Shown here piece by piece: positions 1 through 8,739 of a stretch of DNA of 64,000 bases. The DNA lies in assembly GCA_964428015.1 (NCBI GenBank), contig CAYRWR010000002.1:112894-176893 (forward strand), in the 5' to 3' direction. The position numbers were made by a program, and so were the translations under genes. Every line of letters starts with the position of its first letter. The stretch's first letter is position 1. The stretch is from CAYRWR01 sp964428015 (GTDB lineage Bacteria; Spirochaetota; Brevinematia; Brevinematales; CAYRWR01). The notes under the pieces are model-generated. The model searched no databases. It saw only the letters and a list, made by a program, of their open reading frames with translations, and was not told the origin of the DNA.

Positions 1-826
1 TGGTTGATACTATTTTCAACTCATTGGTACGGTAGATTAGGATCTGGTTGGTTTGATCGATAATATTGGTTGACGGGACAAAGACTTCCTTCTCTACCAG
101 TTTTTCATATTCCTTAAAATTGTAATTGATATCATAAATTAATCCCTCCTGCGGGATGACTTTTTTCTCAAAAAGAATATTATCATCCAAATCCCTGATC
201 TCCACTTTATGGGGCAGCCCGGAAATGGCCCGATTATACTGTACAGAATTGGTCCCTGCTGCTATACCATCAATATATATAATAGAATTCGGCACCAGGG
301 TAGATACATCCAGACGGGAAATCGCCAGGGTTTTTCCGGTTAAAATTCTGGACAAGTCCTGTCCAATTCCATCTATCACATCAAAGATTTCAGCATCAGT
401 CGTAGACTGATACGCTTGTAAAAAACTGTCTTCTCCGTCAATCATCCTGAACACATGGACTTCCCATAATACCTGCTTACCATTCAGAATAGGCATAAAA
501 CTGCCCAGCATGACTTCAGAAAACAACAGGCTTTCCCGGTATTTTAAAAAATCTTCTTTGGTATATAAGTTTTTCTGTAGATTTGTAATCTGCATCTCTT
601 TGAGATAGGTGTCTAAGGTGTCAGTCGTGACAATACGGTATTTCCCTGTAAGAGAAAGTATGGTGCGCAGTGAATATTTCATTACATCACCAATAATATC
701 AAATCCTTTACCTCTGTTTTCAAAATTCTGTATAAAGATTACCGGCTTTTTAGTGCGGGCAGTAGTTTGAGTATACACGCTTGTCACACTTAGAACAATA
801 AGTATAATAGCAATATGAAATCTCAT
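1..826 (-). CDS. Secreted TolB/CsgG-like protein with PEGA-like segment (3' partial)
   Basis: The reading frame runs leftward from an ATG at 826 to the window edge without a stop, so the C-terminus is missing. The start is preceded by a GGGGGGAA-type ribosome site. The first ~20 residues form a signal peptide (MRFHIAIILIVLSVTSVYTQ). Next comes a region starting VIFIQNFENRGKGFDIIG that resembles the N-terminal fold of TolB/CsgG-type envelope proteins, then a segment with ISRLDVSTLVPNSIIYIDG that looks like a PEGA beta-domain. Location is presumably periplasm or outer membrane. It has its own promoter behind the terminator of the upstream regulator gene. The family assignment is by eye and tentative; an exported envelope protein is the safe reading. 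Confidence 0.6.
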   Translation of the reverse strand, partial: MRFHIAIILIVLSVTSVYTQTTARTKKPVIFIQNFENRGKGFDIIGDVMKYSLRTILSLTGKYRIVTTDTLDTYLKEMQITNLQKNLYTKEDFLKYRESLLFSEVMLGSFMPILNGKQVLWEVHVFRMIDGEDSFLQAYQSTTDAEIFDVIDGIGQDLSRILTGKTLAISRLDVSTLVPNSIIYIDGIAAGTNSVQYNRAISGLPHKVEIRDLDDNILFEKKVIPQEGLIYDINYNFKEYEKLVEKEVFVPSTNIIDQTNQILIYRTNELKIVST

Positions 827-846
827 AATGTTCCCCCCTACCCCTA

Positions 847-875
847 TATATTAACACATTTTTACTAGCAATCAA
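847..875 (-). promoter_or_regulatory. Sigma-70-type promoter of the exported protein gene
   Basis: Leftward -35 TTGATT (870-875), 17-bp spacer and -10 AATATA (847-852), placed just after the preceding terminator and about 20 bases before the ATG at 826. Confidence 0.45.
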
Positions 876-878
876 ATA

Positions 879-900
879 AAAAACCCCGCTTTTCGCGGGG
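879..900 (-). terminator. Rho-independent terminator of the response regulator gene
   Basis: Stem CCCCGC (884-889) pairs with GCGGGG (895-900) around a 5-base loop. On the leftward strand it is followed by a T-run (A-run at 878-883 on the + strand). It lies 20 bases after the stop of the regulator at 922. A T-run also follows on the + strand, so it may work in both directions. Confidence 0.85.
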
Positions 901-921
901 TTTTTATTAAAACTTAATGTT

Positions 922-1641
922 TTAACCTTCTACCATTTTATATCCTACTCCAAAGACGGTGCGGATAAATTTGGCTCTTCGGCCGGTGTCTCCTACTTTT
1001 TTGCGGATAGACACTACATTGGTATCAATCACACGCTCAGTGACAAACACATCTTCTCCCCAGATTTCCTTCATCATCATCTCACGGGGTACAACTTTTC
1101 CACGATTTTTATAAAGAAGTCTCAGTATGCCTAATTCTTTGGGAGTCAAGGGATATTCTTCATCACCCAATTTAGATACCATTTTATCAAGGTAGACAAT
1201 AGCATCACCTATCTTAAGAGAAACAGGCTCATATCCAGGATAAGGACCTGAGCTCTGGCCGATAGAACCTCTTAATGTATTGACCCTGCGTAACTGGGCT
1301 CTGATACGTGCAACCAGTTCCATGATAGAGAAAGGTTTGGTAACATAGTCATCAGCACCCAGATTTAATCCAAACACTTTGTCTTCATCCAGGTTTTTAG
1401 CGGAGATAATGATAACAGGAACTTCTTTTTTTACTTTACGCAATTCCTGTAAAATCTCGAAGCCATTGATTTCAGGCAGCATAATATCCAGGACAATGAT
1501 GTCAAAAGTCTCATTTAAGGCACGATTGAGACCATCTTTTCCTTCCATAGAAACAATTGCTTCATAGCCTTCAAATTCCAGGTTATCTTTAATAGCCATT
1601 GCCAGGCTTTTTTCATCTTCAATAATCAGTACTCTGGACAT
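922..1641 (-). CDS. OmpR/PhoB-family response regulator, orphan
   Basis: A 239-residue two-domain regulator. The receiver domain (1-120) shows the acidic pair in IIEDE, the phosphorylatable Asp52 in VLDIMLP and the conserved Lys in VTKPF. The C-terminal winged-helix DNA-binding domain (~140-236) ends in the typical RTVFGVGYK. It should bind direct repeats as a dimer after phosphorylation. No histidine kinase is adjacent. The closest kinase without an obvious partner is the soluble one at 8740-9876, but that pairing is only a guess. The gene stands alone between its own promoter and terminator. The ATG at 1641 follows AAGGAG at a good distance. Confidence 0.93.
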   Translation of the reverse strand: MSRVLIIEDEKSLAMAIKDNLEFEGYEAIVSMEGKDGLNRALNETFDIIVLDIMLPEINGFEILQELRKVKKEVPVIIISAKNLDEDKVFGLNLGADDYVTKPFSIMELVARIRAQLRRVNTLRGSIGQSSGPYPGYEPVSLKIGDAIVYLDKMVSKLGDEEYPLTPKELGILRLLYKNRGKVVPREMMMKEIWGEDVFVTERVIDTNVVSIRKKVGDTGRRAKFIRTVFGVGYKMVEG

Positions 1642-1665
1642 ATTTATCTCCTTATCATACCATGA

Positions 1666-1693
1666 ATTATATTCACGGTGTTAACATTTGCAA
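1666..1693 (-). promoter_or_regulatory. Promoter of the orphan response regulator
   Basis: Leftward -35 TTGCAA (1688-1693), 16-bp spacer, -10 TATAAT (1666-1671), 25 bases before the start codon. The rest of 1694-1865 is very AT-rich; the small frame there looks spurious. Confidence 0.6.
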
Positions 1694-1865
1694 TATAACA
1701 ACACTTCAATATATTTTTCGTCAAAGTTAAATAACTATTTGTCAGCATTATCAAATAGACAAAAAAAACATAAAAACTTAAATATAAATAAGTTTAATAA
1801 TTCGACAGCATTTTGTCAAGTATCCGAATATGAAAAGTATTTAACAATTGTGAAAATAGTTGTCA

Positions 1866-1895
1866 TTGGTTTTTTTTCTTTAAATCCTGTATAAT
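1866..1895 (+). promoter_or_regulatory. Promoter of the CPBP protease / rnhC pair
   Basis: -10 TATAAT at 1890-1895 with a weaker -35 TTGGTT at 1866-1871 (18-bp spacer), 36 bases before the ATG at 1932. Confidence 0.5.
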
Positions 1896-1931
1896 TAAGT
1901 CCAGTGAAATTTAGAATAGCACAGAGGTATC

Positions 1932-2672
1932 ATGTTTCAGAAAATTAAAGATCTGTATAAACGGTACGCTACCCTGGAACTATTAGTAATTATCGTTGCT
2001 GCAATAAGTTATCTGGGATTTAAAAATCTATCAACATTACCTTTTATAAAAAATTTAGTAAAAAACAGCTTTTTATCTTTCCATCAAAATAATATGGAAA
2101 AGACTATATATCTCACTCACATTGTTAAATATATAATCAGCATCGTTTGTTTATTTATTATCCCCTATTTTTTCAGTTTGATATTTCTCAGGAAGGACAA
2201 GACCAATTTTCCATCGCTTCGTTTAAAATTTCACAAGGAAGCATTTCTGATTAGTTCCTTATTCATCGCCATAATGATTATTGCCATATTAATTATCCAA
2301 ATAATCACACCTCAGTTCAGGCAATATTACCCCATGGCAAAATTTGCTGCAACCAGCATCAAATATTATCTCCTATATTCTTCACTCTATGTGCTATTTA
2401 TTTTTTCCTGGGAATATTTCGCCCATTCCTTTCTGCTCTTTCCTTTCGAAAAAAAATTAGGTAAATATTCCATCCTAATCAGTCTGTTACCCTTTATTAT
2501 ACTCCATTTCGGTAAACCCTTACCCGAGCAGTTTGGTTCCATTGTTGCCGGGGTGGCTCTGGTACTACTGGCTAGAGAAACCCGCACCTTCTGGTATGGA
2601 GCTATTATTCATGGAATTATAGCCATGACTATGGATATTTCGAGTGTTATATTCCGACTAAATAATTTATAA
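1932..2672 (+). CDS. CPBP (CAAX/Abi)-family intramembrane protease-like protein
   Basis: A 246-residue multi-pass membrane protein with about six hydrophobic segments. Toward the C-terminus it shows the spaced Glu/His pattern of the CPBP family: SWEYFAHSFLL (the family usually has EExxxR), then ILHFGKPLPE, then GAIIHGIIAMTMD. These residues form the metal site in CAAX-protease relatives such as Rce1. The first motif has EY rather than EE and lacks the usual Arg, so activity is uncertain. Substrate is unknown. It is followed 13 bases later by rnhC and probably shares its transcript. AGAGGT precedes the ATG. Confidence 0.7.
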   Translation: MFQKIKDLYKRYATLELLVIIVAAISYLGFKNLSTLPFIKNLVKNSFLSFHQNNMEKTIYLTHIVKYIISIVCLFIIPYFFSLIFLRKDKTNFPSLRLKFHKEAFLISSLFIAIMIIAILIIQIITPQFRQYYPMAKFAATSIKYYLLYSSLYVLFIFSWEYFAHSFLLFPFEKKLGKYSILISLLPFIILHFGKPLPEQFGSIVAGVALVLLARETRTFWYGAIIHGIIAMTMDISSVIFRLNNL

Positions 2673-2685
2673 AATAGAGCATCCT

Positions 2686-3498
2686 ATGAATTTAGAGTTG
2701 AATGAAATTCAAATTTTAAAAAACAAATTAACTTCAAGTGGTTTTTCTTTTTCTCCCATGGATCATGCCTGGTGGAAAGCATCCCATAATAAGGGACATA
2801 TAATTGCTTATAAAAGTGGAAAAATTCTGATTCAGGCCAACCCGCAAAACAAGCCGGAATTGGAGAAACTGGTACAGGGCTGCCTACCCCAGGAAGACAA
2901 AGGCGGGGTCCTATTAGGTTTGGATGAATCAGGAAAAGGAGATTTTTTCGGTCCCCTGGTACTAGCGGCAGCGCTGGTAAATCCGGAACAGACCAAAGGC
3001 ATCAAGGAACTGGGGATTATAGACTCCAAAAAAATGGATGACAACCAAATCAGAAAATTATACCCCGCTTTATCCCGGCTTATATCAATAGAAGTGACCA
3101 TTTTAAATCCTGAAATCTACAATCAAAAATATTCCATCTACCGCAACCTTAACCTTTTATTGGTGGATGAATACAGTAGTCTGATTAATAAATTTTCTGG
3201 AAAAATGATCGAAACTGTAATACTGGATAAATTTTCACAATCAGAACTCCAGAACCGGACTATCAGGAAAGCTTGCCCCTGGCCTTTAAAGATAGAAGAA
3301 AAAGCGGAGCGATACCCCGCGGTAGCTGCAGCATCTGTAGCTGCCCGGTTTCATTTTTTAAAATGGTATGATGAGCAAACGAGAGAATATCCTCGAGGTT
3401 CCAGCACCTTTTCTAAAGAACTGTTCCTGAAACTGAAAGAACAAATGCCCACAGAAGAATTTAACCGTATCGCCAAAAGTCACTTTCTTCAAGGGTAA
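2686..3498 (+). CDS. rnhC: Ribonuclease HIII
   Basis: A 270-residue type 2 RNase H that cleaves RNA in RNA-DNA hybrids. The N-terminal ~80 residues form the TBP-like substrate-binding domain that separates RNase HIII from HII. The catalytic domain begins with GLDESGKGDFFGP, where the first Asp-Glu are the family's DEXXD-type start. IIDSKKM and VILDKF follow, and AAASVAARF carries the conserved serine/alanine stretch. Length is near the usual 290-310. It sits directly downstream of the membrane protease, probably only by co-transcription. RNase HIII outside Firmicutes occurs in scattered phyla such as Chlamydiae and some spirochaetes. Confidence 0.92.
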   Translation: MNLELNEIQILKNKLTSSGFSFSPMDHAWWKASHNKGHIIAYKSGKILIQANPQNKPELEKLVQGCLPQEDKGGVLLGLDESGKGDFFGPLVLAAALVNPEQTKGIKELGIIDSKKMDDNQIRKLYPALSRLISIEVTILNPEIYNQKYSIYRNLNLLLVDEYSSLINKFSGKMIETVILDKFSQSELQNRTIRKACPWPLKIEEKAERYPAVAAASVAARFHFLKWYDEQTREYPRGSSTFSKELFLKLKEQMPTEEFNRIAKSHFLQG

Positions 3499-3514
3499 TT
3501 TACGAGTTACATCA

Positions 3515-3543
3515 TTGAATATAGTGGCTACATGATATATAAT
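3515..3543 (+). promoter_or_regulatory. Promoter of purU
   Basis: -35 TTGAAT (3515-3520), 17-bp spacer, perfect -10 TATAAT (3538-3543). The transcript would begin near 3550, just before the TGAGGAGT ribosome site at 3553-3560. This supports the TTG start at 3567 over the in-frame TTG at 3552. Confidence 0.75.
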
Positions 3544-3566
3544 AGATTCTATTGAGGAGTTTTATC

Positions 3567-4430
3567 TTGAAATCTCAGAATCAAACCGCAGTCTTACTTT
3601 TATCCTGCCCTGATCAAAAAGGCATCGTGGCCGAAATATCTCATTTTATTTTTATTAATGGTGGAAATATCATAGATTTTGACCAGCATACTGACAGCGA
3701 ATCGGATACCTATTTCATGCGTATGGAGTGGGAAATACACACATTTTCTATTCCCCAAAATAAAATTGGAGACGCTTTCAGTTATATCGCGGATAAATTC
3801 CATATGAAGTGGCAGTTGTCATTTTCAGAGTATATACCCCGGATGGCTATCTTTGTCTCCCAGTTTGACCACTGTCTATATGACCTTCTGCTGCGCAGAC
3901 AAGCCGGTGAGATTAGAGTGGATATTCCCCTGATCATCTCCAATCATGACAGCCTGAGAAAAGTCGCGGATTATTTTGAAGTACCTTTCCACTATATTCC
4001 AATCAACAAAGAAAATCATAGTGAACAGGAAAAAAAGCAGCTGAAACTTCTGGAAGCAAATCAGATAGACCTGATTGTTTTGGCCCGATATATGCAGATA
4101 GTGGGGGATGAATTTACCACACGTTATGAAAACCGCATTATCAACATCCACCATTCTTTCCTACCCGCTTTTGTAGGAGCCAAACCTTATCACCAGGCTC
4201 ACTCCCGTGGAGTTAAAATCATCGGTGCCACCAGCCATTATGCCACACCCGATCTGGATCAGGGGCCAATTATTGAACAGGATGTTGTTAGAGTCAGTCA
4301 CCGCGATTCCATACCTGATCTGGTGGAAAAAGGTAAAAATCTGGAAAAACTGGTACTATCCCGTGCCGTCAGGCTGCATCTGGAAAATAAAATTCTGGTC
4401 TACCGCAATAAAACCGTCATTTTTGATTAG
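3567..4430 (+). CDS. purU: Formyltetrahydrofolate deformylase
   Basis: A 287-residue PurU: hydrolyses 10-formyl-THF to THF and formate, balancing one-carbon pools and feeding formate to PurT. An N-terminal ACT domain (~5-85, LLLSCPDQKGIVAEIS) is followed by a formyltransferase domain with LARYMQIV, NIHHSFLPAFVGAKPY and SHYATPDLDQGPII, carrying the catalytic Asn/His/Asp set. I chose the TTG at 3567 because TGAGGAG sits 7 bases upstream; a longer frame from TTG 3552 would consume that site. It ends 4 bases before the convergent TPR lipoprotein gene. FolD (57 kb) is the other folate one-carbon enzyme in the window. Confidence 0.95.
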   Translation: MKSQNQTAVLLLSCPDQKGIVAEISHFIFINGGNIIDFDQHTDSESDTYFMRMEWEIHTFSIPQNKIGDAFSYIADKFHMKWQLSFSEYIPRMAIFVSQFDHCLYDLLLRRQAGEIRVDIPLIISNHDSLRKVADYFEVPFHYIPINKENHSEQEKKQLKLLEANQIDLIVLARYMQIVGDEFTTRYENRIINIHHSFLPAFVGAKPYHQAHSRGVKIIGATSHYATPDLDQGPIIEQDVVRVSHRDSIPDLVEKGKNLEKLVLSRAVRLHLENKILVYRNKTVIFD

Positions 4431-4434
4431 ACCA

Positions 4435-5418
4435 TCACTGATTAGTTTTACCAGGACTAGGTGTGACAGTATTGACTGTATTTGTCCCTGCCGGCGGTTG
4501 TTTCTTTTCAACCGGCTGTACCACCACACTAGTTTTATCCTTGTCTTTCTTCTCAGTATCCTGGAGTTGTTTTTTATACTGATTAATCAGAGCTTTGATT
4601 TCCTGTTCTTTCAGATCGCTCTTCATGCTTCGGGCCACATTTAATCCCCGATTGAAAAAATGATCCCCTAATGAATAATTTCCGCGGTTATAGGCAATTT
4701 CTCCCAACCTTTTTAAATCATCAATGATACCCAACGGGTTTTCGGATATTTTATCATAATTAAGTGCTTCCAGATAATTCCGCTTGGCATTCAGCCACTC
4801 TTTATTATCAAAATATATTTCACCTATATTATAGTAGTTATTGGCAAGCTGGTCATAAAATTTTTTACGTTTATTTATTACCTTGGCACGATTCAGATTC
4901 CATAGCGCTTCGTGGGGATCACCATTCCTGCGTAGAATAATCCCCAGATTATTATAAGCGACAGCCTGCTGATTAGGAGTCTTGGCTAAACGTAAAGCCT
5001 GCTTGTAGCTTTTTATGGCCTGTTCGGGCAGGCTCATACGCGAATAAAATTTTCCCAGTACAATTTTTACATTAAAGTCATACTGATGTATTCCTGTAAA
5101 ACGAATAGTATCTACAGCTGAAAAAATATAATTTGATGCTTCATTCATTTGACCCAAAGCTATATAAACTGATCCCAGATTCACTTTGACATTTATCTGT
5201 TCCGCTATATTGTCAATCATCTTGGCTTCATTCAAAGCCAGATTCAAATAGTTCAATGAGGTCTGAAGGTTGCCCGTGGCAAAACCTTCAACCCCTAGCC
5301 GCAGGTGGTCTTTGATTTGATTTTTAATGTCATTTCTAATAGTGAGGTTTTTACTCCCTCCACAGGAACTAATAATCAGCACAAATAGGAATATAATAGA
5401 ATATTTAATTTTACTCAT
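4435..5418 (-). CDS. TPR lipoprotein at the end of the mla operon
   Basis: A 327-residue protein with a lipoprotein signal (FLFVLIISSC; Cys19 would be lipidated). It then carries about six TPR-like helical pairs across residues 40-270, including AVAYNNLGIILRRNGDP and QLANNYYNIGEIYFDN. A Lys/Pro/Thr-rich tail after residue 290 is probably disordered. Its start overlaps the stop of mlaD by four bases (ATGA), so it is translationally coupled. It could serve as a periplasmic or outer-membrane partner of the lipid transporter, perhaps replacing MlaA/MlaC, but that is inferred from position only. Confidence 0.85.
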   Translation of the reverse strand: MSKIKYSIIFLFVLIISSCGGSKNLTIRNDIKNQIKDHLRLGVEGFATGNLQTSLNYLNLALNEAKMIDNIAEQINVKVNLGSVYIALGQMNEASNYIFSAVDTIRFTGIHQYDFNVKIVLGKFYSRMSLPEQAIKSYKQALRLAKTPNQQAVAYNNLGIILRRNGDPHEALWNLNRAKVINKRKKFYDQLANNYYNIGEIYFDNKEWLNAKRNYLEALNYDKISENPLGIIDDLKRLGEIAYNRGNYSLGDHFFNRGLNVARSMKSDLKEQEIKALINQYKKQLQDTEKKDKDKTSVVVQPVEKKQPPAGTNTVNTVTPSPGKTNQ

Positions 5419-6203
5419 CGATCCCCTCCTTGAATAGAAGTGCTGCTCTTGGTTTTACCTGTCCCCATACCAAATGGAAGGTTCTGCATCACTTTCTTTA
5501 ATTCCATAAGATTTTCCTTCAAAAGAAGAATCATTTCGCTTTCATCTTCACGTGTCAGATGGTCAACATTACGAAGAATACGTTTTAACTGGTAGGAAAC
5601 ATCTGATCCGGAGTCTCCAGCCATACCTTTCATAATGCTGTTTAAACTACGGGTGATACCCACAATATTAAACATCAAATCCGGTAAAGTAGCACTCACA
5701 GTTCCCACAATATCATTGACCCTTAACATTAACTCATCCTGTTTGGGTGGAAATTTTTCTGTATATAAGGCTATAAGCTCCTGGCCCCGGGGCATATCAG
5801 AAGAAAATACCAGACTACCGGGAGCCAGGCCCGGTTCGTTACTGCTCACCGAAGGTATAAGTCTTAAAAAAGCACTACCTAAAAGCTGTTTTTCTACTTT
5901 TAAAACAGAATCCCGTTTTATATGACCTACCGCAAAATCACGGTCCAGTACAATTTCCAGACGTACTTTATCTGATTTATTAAGCTGGATCTTGGATACA
6001 CTGCCCACTTCCAGCCCTTTGTATTTGATAGGAGAACCGTTTTTAATGTCGTAAGTTTCATCCAGGATAGTCACATAGCGGGATTTTAATTCAAACAACC
6101 CGCTTCCTTTACCGATCAGAATTATCATCACTATCATGAATATAATCGCAATTAATATGAATGAAGCCACGCTTTTCTGGGCTTTTTTAAATATAAAAGG
6201 CAT
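5415..6203 (-). CDS. mlaD: MlaD/MCE-domain lipid-transport protein
   Basis: A 262-residue inner-membrane-anchored periplasmic protein. An N-terminal transmembrane helix (~13-33) is followed by one MCE domain (~38-120) with the hallmark GSPIKYKGLEVGSVSKIQL and a beta-strand region ending LGSAFLRLIPS. A helical C-terminal region would form the hexamer's central pore. MCE proteins bind phospholipid and dock on MlaFE. It lies in an operon with mlaF and mlaE. No mlaB or mlaC homologue is present, as in many non-proteobacterial MCE systems. Confidence 0.9.
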   Translation of the reverse strand: MPFIFKKAQKSVASFILIAIIFMIVMIILIGKGSGLFELKSRYVTILDETYDIKNGSPIKYKGLEVGSVSKIQLNKSDKVRLEIVLDRDFAVGHIKRDSVLKVEKQLLGSAFLRLIPSVSSNEPGLAPGSLVFSSDMPRGQELIALYTEKFPPKQDELMLRVNDIVGTVSATLPDLMFNIVGITRSLNSIMKGMAGDSGSDVSYQLKRILRNVDHLTREDESEMILLLKENLMELKKVMQNLPFGMGTGKTKSSTSIQGGDR

Positions 6204-6235
6204 TCAACCCTCCTTTGTAACTCAACACTTTACAC

Positions 6236-6961
6236 TTATTCCAGGTTCAGAATATGACGGATATCTTCATCCTGAGAATTTTCCAGTTCCTGTGGTGTCC
6301 CAATGTATATTATTCTGCCCAGATCCATGACTGCTATCCGGTCGGCTTGAGTCATAGCCAGTCGTCCGTCATATGTGGCTAAAATCTGGGTCACCCCTTT
6401 TTTCTTAAGATCAGTCATGACTCCTTTTACTTTACGTGTGGTATTATTATCCAGGTTGACCAGCGGTTCATCCCAAAAAACGATTTCAGGATCATGTGCT
6501 ATAGCACGCATGATGGACACTACCATTTTTTCCCCGGTAGACAATGAAGAAGGCCGGTTTTTCAGATCATCCGTGAATTTAAAAAGATCTACCAGCTCCT
6601 GGATTTTGTGTCGTATTTCTTCTTCTTTCATCGTCGTATGGTAAATATAATACAATGACAGGTTTTCATATATGCTCATATTTCCTACCAGAGCAGCGTT
6701 CTGGAAGACAAACCCGCTTTTTTCGTGGTATTCCAGCATTTTGGTCTTGCTGAAATCATGGACCGCTTCTCTATTATAGAGCACTTGTCCGCTGTCTGGA
6801 TAAGCCAGGCCACTAATTACTTTCAGCAGAGTTGTTTTACCGCAGCCGGAAGGCCCTACAAAGGCAAAACTCTCTCCATTTTCAATTGAGACATTCATAT
6901 TGTCTAAAACCTGGCAATCGCCATACTTCAAGTTGAGAGATTTTAATTCCAGACTTCCCAT
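6236..6961 (-). CDS. mlaF: MlaF-type ABC transporter ATPase
   Basis: A 241-residue ATPase that powers the MlaE/MlaD lipid transporter. Visible motifs: Walker A GPSGCGKTT (~36-44), a Q-loop in GFVFQNAALV, an ABC signature that reads LSTGEKMVV instead of LSGGQ, Walker B IVFWDEP, and a C-terminal H-loop position where ATYDGR replaces the usual THD. The signature and H-loop changes are departures from most MlaF proteins and may reduce hydrolysis. Four bases separate it from mlaE; 32 bases precede mlaD. Confidence 0.88.
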   Translation of the reverse strand: MGSLELKSLNLKYGDCQVLDNMNVSIENGESFAFVGPSGCGKTTLLKVISGLAYPDSGQVLYNREAVHDFSKTKMLEYHEKSGFVFQNAALVGNMSIYENLSLYYIYHTTMKEEEIRHKIQELVDLFKFTDDLKNRPSSLSTGEKMVVSIMRAIAHDPEIVFWDEPLVNLDNNTTRKVKGVMTDLKKKGVTQILATYDGRLAMTQADRIAVMDLGRIIYIGTPQELENSQDEDIRHILNLE

Positions 6962-6965
6962 GGGC

Positions 6966-7754
6966 CTACTTTAAAAATAAAATTACGTCAAACAACACTT
7001 CCAGAATAAATACCGCAAAGATTCCTTTGACCACAGCATTGGTGGTCACAATAGGTACTTGTGTGGAATTCTGCGCCTGGAAACCATGATACACAGAAAT
7101 AGCAGAAATAAACAATCCGAAGAAAATCGCCTTGAGAATTCCGGCCAAAACGTCCAAAAGACTAATGGAACTCAGTACATATTGCGCGAACATTAAAGGG
7201 CTGATCTTGCCCATTAATACTCCTACCAGAAAACCTCCAAAGATACCTATAGCATTGAAATAGACCACCAGTAACACCATACTGATAGCCATACCCATAA
7301 TTCTGGGAAAAATAATCATCTTTAGAGTATCTATTCCTTCCATTTCCAGGGCGCTCATCTCGTCATTGATATTCATGGTGGCAATTTCAGCCGCGACGGC
7401 GGTACCGGAGCGCGCTATTACAATAATAGCGGTAAACAAAGGCCCCAGTACCCTGATAATAATCAGAGACAGAACAGTGCCGATGGTATTAAATTCCACC
7501 ACACCAAAATTTTTAATCTGTTCAAACAGAAAGAGGACTGTCACTCCTCCCAACGAAAATGCCGCTATAGAAATAATACGTAAAGCCAGGTTGCCGGTAA
7601 AAAAAATCTGCATGGTAAGTATTTGTCTGACTATACGTTTTCCCTGCGGATCGGTCAGATACTCATAAATACTGAAAATGATAAGTGCAGCGACTCCGCC
7701 CAGATACTTGAATCTGGACTGTATATTCTGTCTGATCCTGGCCAGGAATTTCAT
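6966..7754 (-). CDS. mlaE: MlaE-type ABC transporter permease
   Basis: A 262-residue permease of the MlaE/YrbE family with about five membrane segments. The family's conserved core can be read: GPLFTAIIVIARSGTAVAAEIATM (first 20 residues), the coupling-helix EMSALEMEGID, and a C-terminal GFQAQNSTQVPIVTTNAVV region. It forms a dimer with two MlaF ATPases and a MlaD hexamer to move phospholipids between membranes. Its start overlaps the stop of the small membrane protein gene by four bases. Confidence 0.93.
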   Translation of the reverse strand: MKFLARIRQNIQSRFKYLGGVAALIIFSIYEYLTDPQGKRIVRQILTMQIFFTGNLALRIISIAAFSLGGVTVLFLFEQIKNFGVVEFNTIGTVLSLIIIRVLGPLFTAIIVIARSGTAVAAEIATMNINDEMSALEMEGIDTLKMIIFPRIMGMAISMVLLVVYFNAIGIFGGFLVGVLMGKISPLMFAQYVLSSISLLDVLAGILKAIFFGLFISAISVYHGFQAQNSTQVPIVTTNAVVKGIFAVFILEVLFDVILFLK

Positions 7755-8056
7755 TTTTTATTCTCTGCCGGGATAAATAAATTATAGAAGAAAGATAGTA
7801 TCAGACCTGCTATTACTCCATCCACAAAAGAGAAGGCTGTGAGCATTAATAATGACCCCATGTTTCTTATGAGATTCTGGCCGGCTTTAAGATTAATATC
7901 ATATCCCAAAGATAGTAGATTGGCATATATTTCCTGGAGCATTTTGACTATGCTTTCACCAAATCCGGTAAGTGAAAACCAGATACCCAGGACCAGGGCT
8001 ATAATAGCAAAAAGGATCCCGGTGGATAAGGCTAAAGCTTTAGGTTCAATCTTCAT
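7751..8056 (-). CDS. Small two-helix, holin-like membrane protein
   Basis: A 101-residue protein with two strong hydrophobic helices: ~9-30 (ALSTGILFAIIALVLGIWF) and ~68-92 (GSLLMLTAFSFVDGVIAGLI). An amphipathic stretch lies between them. The shape resembles the holin-like small proteins annotated in many genomes, but nothing suggests a phage here. It overlaps the sigma-factor gene by 11 bases and mlaE by 4, so it belongs to the operon. It might be an accessory subunit or assembly factor for the lipid transporter; function is unknown. Confidence 0.8.
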   Translation of the reverse strand: MKIEPKALALSTGILFAIIALVLGIWFSLTGFGESIVKMLQEIYANLLSLGYDINLKAGQNLIRNMGSLLMLTAFSFVDGVIAGLILSFFYNLFIPAENKK

Positions 8057-8684
8057 GCTGCAACCCCCTGTGAAATGAATCTCTTAATGTCTGGTTCCAG
8101 TTATTGGAACTGAAATCTATTGAAGCATGACTGACTCGGCTGGCGAGTTTGGACTTCAGCTTCATGAGTATATTATCTACTTTTTTTGTGGAAATGGCAA
8201 GCTCTTTTGCTATGTCCTGATAGCTTTTTTTATCCAGATATAATGCCAGTACCGTTTTCTCCATCTCATCCAGCTCCAGGACTGCCTGCTCCAGACTGGA
8301 TGAAACTTCCTGAAGCAGAACATCATCCAGAGGGTCTGATGATATGACAATGTCTTCCACATCCTGACTGCCGTCTGTCTGCTTCTTTATTCTCCACAAT
8401 CTCTGGAGGGCATTATTAATCCGGTTACGTATGCAGACAGAGGCATAAGTAGAAAACTTTATCTCTTTCTCTTCTTTAAAAGTATCTACGGCATAGAAGA
8501 GGCCGATCATTCCTTCCTGAATAATATCTTCCCTTTCCAACTGTGACATTTTATAGTTTTTTATAAACCAGGCGGTCTTAATACGATAACGGCGATAAAA
8601 TTCATGTTCCGCCGCTTTACTGTAATTTAAGAGCTTAAGTAAATCTTCATCACTCTTTGAGGAATAAATGTTTCCGCTCAACAT
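8046..8684 (-). CDS. SigH-like sigma-70 family factor
   Basis: A 212-residue alternative sigma factor. Region 2 (~25-100) contains LEREDIIQEGMIGLFYAV and IKFSTYASVCIRNRI. Region 4 (~145-200) contains DEMEKTVLALYLDKKSYQDI and a recognition helix ending KKVDNILMKLKSKL. There is no region 1.1 and the region 3 linker is short. The region 4 pattern closely recalls Bacillus SigH (Spo0H), although sporulation genes are not visible. It sits between a soluble sensor kinase and the lipid-transport genes, on one strand and with overlaps, so it probably controls or is controlled with the envelope operon. No anti-sigma gene is adjacent. Confidence 0.9.
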   Translation of the reverse strand: MLSGNIYSSKSDEDLLKLLNYSKAAEHEFYRRYRIKTAWFIKNYKMSQLEREDIIQEGMIGLFYAVDTFKEEKEIKFSTYASVCIRNRINNALQRLWRIKKQTDGSQDVEDIVISSDPLDDVLLQEVSSSLEQAVLELDEMEKTVLALYLDKKSYQDIAKELAISTKKVDNILMKLKSKLASRVSHASIDFSSNNWNQTLRDSFHRGLQHED

Positions 8685-8739
8685 CCCTGCCTCCCGGAGT
8701 AATATCGGTAAATGACTCCTGAAACTGTGACTTTATCTT

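Noticed and set aside
1688..1894. A 68-codon AT-rich frame between the response regulator and the CPBP gene
   Set aside because: It lacks a ribosome site, overlaps two promoters and its translation is low-complexity Asn/Lys text.
7751..8056. Holin-like protein as a sign of prophage
   Set aside because: It is embedded by overlaps in the sigma-mla operon and no other phage gene is near.
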